From Aegilops tauschii subsp. strangulata (lineage: Eukaryota > Streptophyta > Magnoliopsida > Poales > Poaceae): a DNA stretch of 64,000 bases. The notes under the pieces were generated by a model, which was not told the DNA's origin, ran no database searches, and was given only the letters and a program-made list of their open reading frames with translations. This document shows, in pieces, positions 12,197 to 23,514 of this stretch; the first letter of the stretch is position 1; the number at the start of each line of letters is the position of its first letter. Made by a program: the position numbers and the translations under genes. Location: contig NC_053040.3 in assembly GCF_002575655.3 (NCBI RefSeq), positions 154,629,148 through 154,693,147 of the forward strand, given 5' to 3'.

Positions 12197-13582
12197 TGAT
12201 AACCCACAAGTATAGGGGATCGCAACCGTTTTCAAGGGTAGAGTATTCAACCCAAATTTATTGATTCGACACAAGGGGAGCCAAAGAATATTCTCAAGTA
12301 TTAGCAGTTGAGTTGTCAATTCAACCACACTTGGATAACTTAGTATCTGCAGCAAAGTATTTAGTAGCAAAGTAATATGATAGTAACGGTAACGGTAGCA
12401 AAAGTAATATTTTTGGGTTTTGTAGTGATTGTAACAATAGCAACGGGAAAGTAAATAAGCGGAGAACAATATGTGAAAAGCTCGTAGGCATTGGATCGGT
12501 GATGGAGAATTATGCCGGATGCGGTTCATCATGTAACAATCATAGCATAGGGTGACACAGAACTAGCTCCAATTCATCAATGTAATGTAGGCATGTATTC
12601 CGAATATAGTCATACGTGCTTATGGAAAAGAACTTGCATGACATCTTTTGTCCTACCCTCCCGTGGCAGTGGGGTCCTAGCGGAAACTAAGGGATATTAA
12701 GGCCTCCTTTTAATAGGGTACCGGACCAAAGCATTAACACATAGTGAATACATGAACTCCTCAAACTATGGTCATCATCGGGAGTGGTCCCGATTATTGT
12801 CACTTCGGGGTTGCCGGATCATAACACATAGTAGGTGACTATAGACACTCAAGATAGGATCAAGAACTCACATATATTCATGAAAACATAATAGGTTCAG
12901 ATCTGAAATCATGGCACTCGGGCCCTAGTGACAAGCATTAAGCATAGCAAAGTCATAGCAACATCAATCTCAGAACATAATGGATACTAGGGATCAAACC
13001 CTAACAAAACTAACTTGATTACATGATAAATCTCATCCAACCCATCACCGTCCAGCAAGCCTACGATGGAATTACTCACGCACGACGGTGAGCCTCATGA
13101 AATTGGTGATGGAGGATGGTTGATGATGACGACAGCGACGGATTCCCCTCTCTGGAGCCCCGAACGGACTCCAGATCAGCCCTCTCGAGAGGTTTTAGGG
13201 CTTGGCGGCGGCTCCGTATCGTAAAACGCGATGAATCCTTCTCTCTGATTTTTTCTCCCCGAACGTGAATATATAGAGTTGGAGTTGAGGTCGGTGGAGC
13301 AACAGGGGGCCCATGAGGCAAGGGGCGCGCCCTCCACCCTCGTGGATAGGTGGTGGGCCCCCTGGCCTTGATTCTTTCGCCAATATTTTTAATATTTTCC
13401 AAAAATAAGTTCCATGGAGTTTCAGGTCATTCCGAGAACTTTTGTTTCTGCACATAAATAACACCATGGCAATTCTGCTGAAAACAGCGTCAGTCCGGGT
13501 TAGTTCCATTCAAATCATGCAAGTTAGAGTCCAAAACAAGGGCAAAAGTGTTTGGAAAAGTAGATACGACGGAGACGTATCA
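12197..13582 (-). repeat. 5' LTR of minus-strand Athila-like element
   Basis: On the plus strand it reads TGATAACCCAC at the left and GAGACGTATCA at the right, giving perfect TG...CA ends. At 1386 bp it is exactly as long as the 5' LTR of the inverted copy at 50242-51627 and is alignable with it throughout. Confidence 0.9.
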
Positions 13583-13902
13583 GTTTGCTGGGTGCATGCA
13601 TAGCAGGCTTCTGTCCTGGCGGCGCGCGAGGATGTTTAATGTAAGGGACGGCCCAACGAAACCACGGCCCAACGGTCGAACAACGACACCACCCAACGCG
13701 GCCCCACTTGTCAGATCAAACGGACGACACAGTCCAACATGGCCCCACTAGTCAGAGTTAACGGTCAAGCCTTTGACCCGACGGCAACGTCCGTTGTGCC
13801 CAGTTATGAGGGTTTCTGGCAAGGGAGTGGGGAAAATTGAGCAAAAGTTAAGAGCGCGGGGATGAATGAGTAGAGCTAAGGGACCAAGGGCACAGATGTA
13901 AA
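13583..13902. other. Unassigned spacer between Athila-like LTR and LINE remnant
   Basis: About 320 bases of moderately GC-rich sequence with several short near-repeats (GGCCCAAC, GGCCCCACT). No credible ORF, terminal repeat or recognisable family was found. It is probably the remnant of an older element into which the Athila-like element inserted. Confidence 0.4.
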
Positions 13903-14330
13903 AAACCCAAGAATTTAACCTTCGAAGGTGCCCAAGCCTTCCAAACCATAAGGTCCATGGGGAAGAGGGTCAAGCCTAGAAACTAAGCCTTGTAGGCGGA
14001 TCTCGCCATGTATATCCCGTCATTTGCATGCTTCCAAATGATATCATCTTCCATTTGCATATCAAGGCAGAAGTCATGCAAGAGCATCCAAAGGTTGAAG
14101 AATTTCGAGATGTGGTTGACAAAGATAGTGGTGTCTTGCTTTATTTTGAGGATCCAAGCATTCCCCTTGAGAGCCTCATGCACCCTCTAATTCTTTCTTG
14201 TCGAGGCCTAAAAAATTAGCGGTGCAATGTCCTTGGGCTTGCAACCAAGAAGCCAAGGGGAGTCCCAAAAAGGCGTTTTGGCGCCATCCCCGACGGTGAT
14301 AGTTGTAGATGCATAGAAGAACTCGCGGTC
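13903..14330 (-). pseudogene. LINE (L1-type) pol 3' remnant, zinc-binding RT-associated region
   Basis: Read on the minus strand, the conceptual translation contains the order typical of the C-terminal region of plant L1-like LINE polyproteins: STTITVGDGAKTPFWDSPWL, then a DIIWKHANDGIY segment, then SAYKAQF-like and MVWKAWAPSKVKFF segments. One frame is interrupted by stops (for example after ...DIAPLIF, and TAG within the SAYKA*FLGL segment). The coding resemblance ends near 13903 and at about 14330, where Athila-like internal sequence begins. It is probably the downstream part of the same LINE whose RT domain is at 35138-35700, the two now separated by nested insertions and a deletion. Confidence 0.75.
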
Positions 14331-15185
14331 CTAAAAAGCAAAGACTCAAATCATACAAGACGCTCCAAGCAAAACACGTATCATATGGTGAATAAAAATA
14401 TAGCCTCAAGTAAAGTTACTGATAGACGAAGACGAAAGAAGGGATGCCTTCCCGGGGCATCCCCAAGCTTAGGCTTTTTCACATCCTTGAATATTACCTT
14501 GGGGTGCCTTGGGCATCCCCAAGCTTAGGCTCTTGCCACTCCTTATTCCATAGTCCATCAAATCCTTACCCAAAACTTCAAAACTTCACAACACAAGACT
14601 CAACAAAAAATCTCATAAGCTCCGTTAGTATAAGAAAATAAATCACCACTTTTGGTACTGTTGTGAACTCATTCTTTATTAATATTGTTGTAATATCTAC
14701 TGTATTCCAACTTTTCCATGTTCATACCCCCGATACTAGCCATAGATGCATCAAAATAAGCAAACAACACGCGAAAAACAGAACCTGTCAAAAACAGAAC
14801 AACTTGTAGTAATCTGGCTAGTTCGCATACTTCTGTAACTCCAAAAATCAGGAAAAAAATAGGAATTCCTAGGCAATTTGTATAAAAATCTACTGTAAAA
14901 AATTCAGAGTTTTTCGACGCTTCTGTGATTTTTTAAAATTCTGGGACTGAGCGCAAAGTTTCTATTTTTTCAGCAAGATCAAATCAACTATCGTCGTAGG
15001 CTATCCCATTGGTCTTTCTTGGCACAAACACTAACTAAAACACAAAACCACATCTAACCAGAGGCTAGATAAAAAAATTATTGCAAAACAAGACCTAAAA
15101 AGCAAGAACAAAAATAAAATTGGGTTGCATCCCAGCAAGCGCTATTGTTTAACGCCCCTAGCTAGGCATAAAAACACGAATAGGT
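14331..15185 (-). other. Non-coding 3' internal region of the second Athila-like element
   Basis: No ORF of substance. It contains the paired motif CATCCCCAAGCTTAGGC at 14458 and 14514 and AT-rich sequence. It belongs to the retrotransposon interior downstream of protease. Confidence 0.6.
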
Positions 15186-17263
15186 CTAAGTGTTATCATC
15201 TTTGGCATGCAATCCATAAGTGGCTCTCATAATAGATTCATAAGGCAATTTAATTTTCTTTCTAGGAAAGTGTTCCATGCCTTTCCTTAATGGAAATTGA
15301 AATCTAATGTTTCCTTCTTTCATATCAATAATTGCACCAATCGTTCTAAGGAAAGGTCTACCAAGAATAATAGGACATGTAGGATTGCAATCTATATGAA
15401 GAACAATGAAATCTATGGGCACATAATTCCTATTTGCAACAATAAGAACATCATTAATTTTTCCCATATGTTTCTTAATAGTGGAATCTGCAAGATGCAA
15501 ATTTAAGGAACAATCATCAAATTCACGGAAACCTAACACATCACATAAAGTTTTCGGAATCGTGGAAACACTAGCACCCAAATCACACAAAGCATAGCAC
15601 TCAAAATCTTTAATTTTAATCTTAATAATAGGTTCCCACTCATCATAAATTTTTCTAGGAATAGAAACTTCCAATTCAAGCTTTTCTTCAAAAGATTGCA
15701 TCATAGCATCAACGAAATGTTTAGTAAAAGCTTTGTTTTGATTATAAGCATGAGGAGAATTCAACATGGATTGCAACAAGGAAATATAATAAATTAAAGA
15801 GCAATTATCATAATTAAATTCCTTGGAATCCAAAAGAGTGGGTTCATTGCTACTTAAAGTTTTGACCTCTCCAATCCCACTTTTATCAATTTTTGCATCA
15901 AGATCTAAAAACTACGAATCATTGGGACGCCTTCTAACTGAAGTTGACTCATCTCTAGTCCCATATTTATGAAGAATTGCATTGGAAAACAAATATTCAA
16001 TAGGAGTCACGTCAATCACTTTAAGATCTTCATCATTATTTTCACGGAAACTAGAAGAACACGCTTTTATAAACCAATCTTTCTTAGCACGCATCTTAGC
16101 GGTTCTTTCTTTGCACTCATCAATGGAAATTCTCATGGCTTTGAGAGACTCATTGATATCATGCTTAGGTGGAATAGATCTAAGTTTCAAAGAATCAATA
16201 TCAAGATAAATTCTATCCACGTTCCTAGCCAAATCATCAATCTTAAGCAGTTTTTCTTCAATCAAAGCATTGAAATTCTTTTGCGAACTAATAAATTCTT
16301 TAACACTATTCTCAAATTCAGAGGTCATCTTATTATAATTTCCATAATAATTTTTGTAGGAATTACCATAATTATTAGAGGAAATTACTAGGAAATGGCC
16401 TAGGATTCCTATATACGCGTTATTACCAAAATTGTTCCTACCAAGAAAATTCACATCCATAGATTCATTATTGTTTTTAATCAAAGTAGACAAAGGCATA
16501 TCATTAGGATCAATAGGAGCACTCTTATTAGCAAACAATTTCATAAGCTCGTCCATCTTTCCACTCAAAACATTTATTTCTTCAATCGCATGCACTTTTT
16601 TACTAGTGGAAGATCTTTCGGTATGCCATTGAGAATAATTAACCATAATATTATTTAGGAGTTTAGTAGCTTCTCCTAAAGTAATTTCCATAAAAGTGCC
16701 TCCCGCGGCCGAATCTAAAAGATTTCTAGAAGCAAAATTCAATCCAGCATAAAAAATTTGTATAATCATCCACAAATTCAAACCATGAGTAGGTCAATTT
16801 CTAATCATCAATTTCATCCTCTCCCAAGATTGTGCAACATATTCATGATCAAGTTGCTTAAAATTCATAATATCTTTCCTAAGGGAGGTGATCTTAGCGG
16901 GAGGAAAGTACTTGGAAATAAAAGCATCTTTACACTTATTCCATGAATCAATACTATTTTTAGGCAAAGATGAAAACCAAGTTTTAGCACGATCCCTAAG
17001 TGAGAACGCAAATAGCTTCAACTTAACAATATCATTATCCACATCTTTTTTCTTTTGCATATCGCACAAATCAAAAAAATTATTAAGATGGGATGTGGCA
17101 TCTTCATTGGGAAGGCCGGAAATTGATCTTTCATAACAAGATTCGGCAAAGCAATATTAATTTCACAAGATTCCGCATTAGCATCGGGAGCAATCGGAGT
17201 ACTAATAAAATCATTGTTGTTGGTATTGGAAAAGTCACATAATTTGGTATTATCTTGAGCCAT
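15186..17263 (-). pseudogene. gag-protease of second Athila-like element, broken
   Basis: The likely start is ATG at 17263 (MAQDNTKLCD), just after the primer site leader. Fragments in order are 17263 to about 17070, 17069-16794 (gag core with WFSSLPKNSIDSW and the YFPPAKITSLRKDI segment), 16781-15912 (gag with an AIEEI motif and an acidic, Asn-rich stretch) and 15833-15186 (aspartic protease, CYALCDLGASVSTIP and IILGRPFLRTIGA). At least one frameshift near 17070 and stops at 16792 and near 15910 separate the fragments. The protease has the DLGAS form typical of Athila-like families. No zinc knuckle is visible. Confidence 0.8.
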
Positions 17264-17468
17264 CGTGACAAAGCAAGCAATCCAACACACGAGCACACAA
17301 AAAGCAAACGAAGAATACGAACGAAAGAGGGGCGAAGAAAAGGAGAATCTTTTCAAAAATCGTTTTAGAAGTGGGGGAGAGGAAAACGAGAGGCGAATGA
17401 CGAATAATGTAATGCGAGGGGTGAGAGTTTATGATGGGTACTTGGTATGTCTTGGCTTGGCGTAGATC

Positions 17469-17486
17469 TCCCCGGCAACGGCGCCA
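17469..17486 (-). other. Primer binding site (tRNA-Asp type), second Athila-like element
   Basis: The minus strand reads TGGCGCCGTTGCCGGGGA, identical to the site in the first Athila-like element, and is separated from the LTR by 11 bases. Confidence 0.85.
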
Positions 17487-17497
17487 GAAATCCTTCT

Positions 17498-19076
17498 TGC
17501 TACCTCTTGAGCTTGCGTTGGTTTTACCCTTGAAGAGGAAAGGGTGATGCAGCAAAGTAGCGTAAGTATTTCCCTCGGTTTTGAGAACCAAGGTATCAAT
17601 CCAGTAGAAGACAACGTGCAAGCCACCGAATACCTGCACAAACAAACACCAACCTTGCACCCAACGCGATAAAGGGGTTGTCAATCCCTTCACTGTTATT
17701 TGCAACGTGAGATCTCATAGAGATGGATAAACGATAAAGTAATATTTTTGGTATTTTTGATTTATGGAATGGAAAGTAAAAGATTGCAAAGTAATGGAAC
17801 AACGACAGAAATTGGCAAGTTGACGGGAAACTAATATGATGTAAAATAGACTCGAGGGCCATAGGTTTCACTGGAGGCTTCTCTCAAGATAGGAATTATT
17901 ACGGTGGGTGAACAAATTATTGCCGAGCAATTGATAGAAAAGCGCAAAGTTATGACGATATCTAAGGCAATGATAATGAATATAGGCATCACGTCTGTGT
18001 CAAGTAGACCGAAACGATTCTGCATCTACTACTATTACTCCACACATCGACCGCCATCCAGCATGCATCTAGAGCATTAAGTTCATAAAGAACGGAGTAA
18101 CGCTTTAAGCAAGATGACATGATGTAGAGGAATTAACTCAAGCAATATGATGAAAACCTCATCTTTTTATCCTCGGCAACAATACAATACGTGCCTTGCT
18201 TCCCCTACTGTCACTGGGAAAGGACACCGCAAGATTGAACCCAAAGCTAAGCACTTCTCCCATTGCAAGAAAAACCATTCTAGCTGGCCAAACCAAATCG
18301 ATAGTTCGAAGAGACTTGCAAAGTTATCAAATCATGCATATAAGAATTCAGAGAAGATTCAAATAATATTCATAGATAAGCTGATCATAAATCCACAATT
18401 CATCGGATCTCGGCAAACACACCGCAAAAGAGTATTACATAGAATAGATCTCCAAGAACATCGAGGAGAACTTTGTATTGAGAATCAAAGAGAGAGAAGA
18501 AGCCATCTAGCTACTAGCTATGGACCCGTAGGTCTGTGGTAAACTGCTCACGCATCATCGGGGAGGCAATGGTGTTGATGTAGAAGCCCTCCGTGATCAA
18601 ATCCCCCTCCGGCGGGATGCTGGAAAAGGTTCCAAGATGGGATCTCACGGGTACAGAAGGTTGCGGCGGTGGAAAAGTGGTTTTGTGGCTCCCCTAGAAG
18701 TTTTTGGGGTATAAGAGTATATATAGGAGGAAGATCTAGGTGAGGGGGTCACCGAGGGGCCCACAAGGTTGGGGGCGCGCCCTCCACCCTTGTGGCCGCC
18801 TCGTGGTTCTTCTGACTTGCACTCCAAGTCTCCTAGGTGTCTTCTGGTCCAAGAAAATCATCGCGAAAGTTTTATTCCGTTTGGACTCCGTTTGGTATTC
18901 CTTTTCTGCGAAACTCTAAAACAAGGAAAAAAACAGAAACTCGCACTGGGCTCTAGGTTAATAGGTTAGTCCCAAAAATCATATAAAATAGCATACTAAT
19001 GCATATAAAACATCCAAAACAGATAATATAATAGCACGGAACAATCAAAAATTATAGATACGTTGGAGACGTATCA
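17498..19076 (-). repeat. 5' LTR of second Athila-like element
   Basis: On the plus strand it starts TGCTACCTCTTGAGC and ends GTTGGAGACGTATCA. The length is 1579 bp. It differs from the other Athila-like LTRs (different family), although all share TGATACGTCTCC at the 5' end. A TATA-like run (TATATATAGGAGG on the plus strand near 18717) fits a minus-strand core promoter. Confidence 0.85.
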
Positions 19077-20062
19077 GTTCACGCCCGAGGGTGGCCTGAT
19101 CTTCACGTCGTAGGATCGAATCAGAAGGGATAACTAGCTGCAAGCAGCCAGGATAACTAGCTTTATACCTGTCAAGGTTGGGTGCAACCCGTATGTTGGG
19201 GATGGCTGACCGAAGCTACAAGAACTCCGAGCCGCTGTCCGAAAAATCGCAGAACCACAAACGGGACTAATCCACACAAAACGGCTGGAACCATAGAGCA
19301 CGAACTAGGGGGAACCAGAGGCTCCTTCTCGCGAATCCAAATGAACTCACAAGAGCAAATTTAGCAAGATCTCTGATCTCTCTAGCAGTCTTGTTGCATA
19401 AGCTTGTAGCTGAATGGTTTGTCAAAAGGTTGCTAAGAGGATGGGGGAGATGGGGTTTTATAGCAGGGACAACCCCCCTTAACTAGGTGTGAAAAAGATT
19501 TCAAAAGTAAGCAGGTTTGCATGGCTTCCTTGGGTGAATAAGAAGTCAACTTTGGGAGTTGTTACCCCGCAAAAAAAACTTTGGCAGTTGTTGCAGAGCT
19601 CCTCGGAAATTCGCGAAGCCTTGACAGCCTGGACACCTTCCACGAGAATGACTAGAAACTTTGACTCCCAACTCCAAATGATGTGAGGTTTTTTGCATTG
19701 GAAAGATAATTTGATGTAGCTTCTGTTGTTGTACCCCTATGGCCCCGTCTCTCCACCACATGGGTGTAGCACAACGAAATATCAGAGGTAAAAACTGACA
19801 ACATCAGTTTCACTTGAAACTTGTTTTCTTCAAACTTGTTCCTCCAGACCGGTTGCTTCAAGAGCTCATAGGTTGTTGGATTTCTTCCATGTGATACCTA
19901 AGTTCAACCAACAACAATGGGGATGAAAGCATAGTTGTGTCATCAAGGTTACAAGGTGAAGTTAGGTTAGCGTTCACCTGGTCACTTATTTGTTTGGCGC
20001 GACTTCTTGTGATTGGACCTAGAATTGTTGGAGACTTGTCGACGGTTGTTGTGTCCTCATCA
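19077..20062 (-). repeat. 3' LTR of CRM-clade element, 25 bases truncated
   Basis: It is alignable with 34194-35137. The first 25 plus-strand bases present in the other copy (34169-34193, TGATAGGTGGG...) are missing here, replaced by the LTR of the Athila-like element. The right end is TCCTCATCA, followed by the CTCCCCCTCTT polypurine complement at 20063-20073. It also contains a small insertion of about 25 bases near 19562-19586 relative to its partner. Confidence 0.85.
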
Positions 20063-21532
20063 TCCTCCCCCTCTTGAAAAGGAGTCGTCCTCGACTCTGA
20101 TGGTCCAAAGTATGGAGAGAGGTCGGACACATTGAAAGTTGGACTAACACCATAATCCATCGGAAGGTCAATCTTTTAGGCATTGTCATTTATCTTCGCA
20201 AGAACTTTGAATGGACCATCTCCATGTGGGTGCAACTTGCATTTGCGTTGATCCGGGAAACAATCCTTCTGCAGGTGTACCCACACAAGATCACCTTCTT
20301 CAAACAGCACCTTCTTTCTTCCCTTGTTTACTCATTTTGCATATTGTTCAGTCATCTTCCCAATATTTTCCTTGGTTTTCTCATGAATTTTCTTCACGAA
20401 GTCAGCACGCTTACTTGCATCAAGATTGGTTCACTCCTGCAATGGTAAAGGCAAAAGATCTATGGGAGCAGCAGGTTTGAAACCATAAAAAAATTCAAAA
20501 GGACAAAAATTAGTGGTCGAATGTATTGCCCTGTTGTATGCAAACTCCACATGGGGGAGACACTCTTCCCACATCTTCAAATTTTTCTTTAGAACTGCTC
20601 TCAGCATCATGGATAGTGTGCGGTTCACAACTTCAGTTTGTCCATCTGTTTGTGGGTGGCATGTAGTGGAAAATACAAGCTTTGTCCCTAGTTTTGCCCA
20701 TGATGTTTTCCAAAAATAGCTCAGAAACTTGGTGTCACAATCTGAAACAATAGTGCATGGTACTCCATGTAGCCGCATGACTTCCCTGAAAAACAAATCA
20801 GCAATGTGTGAAGCATCATGGCTCTTATGACACGGGATAAAATGAGCCATCTTGCTAAACCTATCAACCACCACAAAAACTAAATCACTCCCCCTCTTAG
20901 TGCGTGGTAATCCAAGAACAAAATCCATAGAAATATCTTCCCAAGGTGTACTAGCAGGAATTGATAAAGGCGTATAAAGTCCATGAGGGTTTAAACATGA
21001 CTTAGCTTTGCGGCAAATCTCACAACGTAGCACGTAGCGCTCAACATCACGCCTCATCCTTGGCCAAAAGAAATGGTCAATCAGCACACTCTCACTTTTC
21101 TTTGCTCCAAAATGTCCCATGAGACCACCAGCATGAGCCTCCTGCAAAAGCAACACGAACGGAGCAATCTGGGATGCACAATTTGTTAGCTCGAAACAAG
21201 AATCCATCATGCAAGTGAAACTTTTCCCAACCTTTCCCCTTACTACACTTTGAGTGTGGTTCGGCAAAATATGGTCATTGACATACAATTCTTTGATTCT
21301 TTGCAACCCAAGAATTTTAGTATCAAGTTGTGAGAGCAAAATATGGCGTCTAGACAAAGCATCGGCAACAACATTATATTTTTCTTTCTTGTACTTGACA
21401 ATATAGGGAAAAGATTCTATGAATTCACTCCATTTTGCATGTCTACGGTTCAGTTTTTGTTGACCCCTAAGGTGCTTTAAAGATTCATGGTCGGAATGTA
21501 TCACAAATTCTTTACGCCACAAATAATGTTGA
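19858..21532 (-). pseudogene. CRM-clade pol, C-terminal half: RNase H remainder, integrase, LTR-overlapping tail
   Basis: This is the downstream half of the polyprotein interrupted by the copia insertion at 21533. It begins with the second part of RNase H ([20 protein letters not shown]), then the ADALSRR connection, integrase zinc finger ([10 protein letters not shown] near 21020) and DDE core ([29 protein letters not shown]). A stop follows at 20431, and a further segment (20160-19858) contains FNVSDLSPYF and the ITRSRAKQI tail. That tail crosses the polypurine tract and ends at 19858 inside the 3' LTR. In-frame stops at 20431 and near 20176 make it non-functional. In the integrase the usual SDRDTKF reads SDCDTKF. 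Confidence 0.85.
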
Positions 21533-23229
21533 TGTTGGGGAACGTAGCATGCAATTTCAAAAAAATTCCTACGATCACGCAAGATCTATCTAGGAGGTGC
21601 ATAGCAACGAGAGGGGGAGAGTGTGTCCACGTACCCTCGTAGACCGAAAGCGGAAGCGTTAGTTTAACGCGGTTGATGTAGTCGAACATCTTCACGATCC
21701 AACTGATCTTAGTACCGAACATACAACACCTCCGTGTTCAGCACACGTTCAGCTCGGTGACGTCCCTCGAACTCTTGATCCAGTAGAGGGTCGAGGGAGA
21801 GTTCCGTCAGCATGACGGCGTGGTGACGGTGATGGTGATGTGATCCGCGCAGGGCTTCGCTTAAGCACTACGACGCTATGACCGGAGGAGTAAACTATGG
21901 AGGGGGGCACCGCACACAAGAGAACAATTAATGTGCCTTTGGGGTGCCCCCCGCCCCGTATATAAAGGAGGGAGAGGGGGGAGGCCGGCCCTAGGGGGCG
22001 CGCCATAAGCTCTTTTCCTTCTCATGGAGGTGGAAAGGGGGAAGGAGAGGGAGTAGGAGAAGGAAAGGGGGTGGCGCCCCCTTCCCTAAACCAATTCGGC
22101 CTCCTCCCTTGTGGGGGGTGCACCAGACCCTTGTGGGCTGGTTAGCCTCCCTCCTATGGCCCATATCTTTCCCCGGGGGGTTTTGGTAACCCCTCCGGTA
22201 CTCCGGTATGTACCCGATATACTCCGGAACCCTCCCGGTGTCCGAATACTGCCTTCCAATATATCAATCTTTACCTCTCAACAATTTCGAGACTCCTCGT
22301 CATGTCTGTGATCTCATTCGGGACTCCGAACAAACTTCGGTCACCAAAAACACATAACTCATAATAAAAATCGCCATCGAACGTTAAGCGTGCGGACCCT
22401 ACGGGTTCGAGAACTATGTAGACATGACCGAGACACATCTCCGGTCAATAACCAATAGCGGAACCTAGATGCTCATATTGGTTCCTACATATTCTACGAA
22501 GATCTTTATCGGTCAAACCGCAATAACAACATACGTTATTCCCTTTCTCATCGGTATGTTACTTGCCCGAGATTCGATCGTCGGTATCCTCATACCTAGT
22601 TCAATCTCATTACCGGAAAGTCTCTTTACTCGTTCCATAATGCATCATCCTGCAACTAACTCATTAGTCACATTGCTTGCAAGGCTTATAGTGATGTGCA
22701 TTACCGAGAGGGCCCGGAGATACCTCTCCGATACTCGGAGCGACAAATCCTAATCTCGATCTATGGCAACCCAACAAACACCTTCGGAGACACCTGTAGA
22801 TCATCTTTATAATCACCCAGTTACGTTGTGACGTTCGATAGCACACAAGGTGTTCCTCCGGTATTCGGGAGTTGCATAATCTCATAGTCTGAGGAATATG
22901 TATAAGTCATGAAGAAAGCAATAGCAATAAAACTTAACGATCATTATGCTAAGCTAATGGATGGGTCTTGTCCATCACATCATTCTCCTAATGATGTGAT
23001 CCCGTTCATCAAATGACAACACATGTCTATGGTTAGGAAACTTAACCATCTTTGATTAACGAGCTAGTCTAGTAGAGGCTTACTAGGGATACTCTGTTTT
23101 GTCTATGTATTCACACATGTACTAAGTTTCCGGTTAATACAATTCTAGCATGAATAATAAACATTTATCATGATATAAGGAAATATAAAATAACAACGTT
23201 ATTATTGCCTCTAGAGCATATTTCCTTCA
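21533..23229 (-). repeat. 3' LTR of copia element
   Basis: On the plus strand it starts TGTTGGGGAACGTAGC and ends ATATTTCCTTCA (1697 bp). It lacks about 55 bases present in the partner LTR at about 28957-29010. Directly to its right, GTGTCCCACTTGC is the complement of the polypurine-type sequence before the 3' LTR. Confidence 0.9.
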
Positions 23230-23514
23230 GTGTCCCACTTGCACTAGAGTCAATAATCTAGTTCACATCGTCATGTGATTTAACACCAATAGTTCACATA
23301 TTTATGTGATTAGTTCACATCTCCATATGACTAACACTCAAAGGGTTTACTAGAGTCAATAATCTAGTTCACATCGCTATGTGATTAACACCCAAAGAGT
23401 ACTAAGGTGTGATCATGTTTTGCTTATGAGAGAAGTTTACTCAACGGGTCTATCACATTCAGATCTGTTTGTATTTCGCAAATTTCTATGTCTACAATGC
23501 TCTGCATGGAGCTA

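Larger units (their letters stand above)
7933..13582 (-). mobile_element. Athila-like non-autonomous gypsy element, minus strand (3' part beyond the Tekay insertion)
   Basis: On the minus strand this runs 5' LTR (13582 to 12197), primer binding site, gag-protease ORF, second ORF, and then stops at 7933, where the Tekay LTR begins. It is the inverted homologue of the plus-strand element at 50242-59669: base 7933 corresponds to about 56318 there. The remaining 3' part must lie left of the window. No reverse transcriptase or integrase coding is present between protease and second ORF in either copy, so the family appears non-autonomous. LTR ends (TGATACG...TTATCA), the tRNA-Asp-type primer site and the protease signature DLGAG place it near Athila. 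Names such as Sabrina or WHAM are possible but not verified. Confidence 0.85.
14331..19076 (-). mobile_element. Second Athila-like gypsy element, minus strand, 3' truncated
   Basis: On the minus strand it runs 5' LTR (19076 to 17498), primer binding site (17486-17469), gag and protease, then a non-coding 3' internal region that stops at about 14330 against LINE sequence. No 3' LTR is present. The internal 3' region at 14440-14530 holds two AGCTTGGGGATGCC-like motifs often seen in Triticeae elements of this group. Like the other Athila-like pair it has no reverse transcriptase or integrase in the retained part. At 19076/19077 it abuts a CRM LTR that lacks exactly its first 25 bases. This suggests that the element inserted in that LTR and that a later deletion removed its left end. 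Confidence 0.8.

Noticed and set aside
19652..19861. Similar short ORFs in both CRM LTRs (19652-19861 and 34743-34952)
   Set aside because: They match because the LTRs are copies of each other; no start context or family support for a gene.
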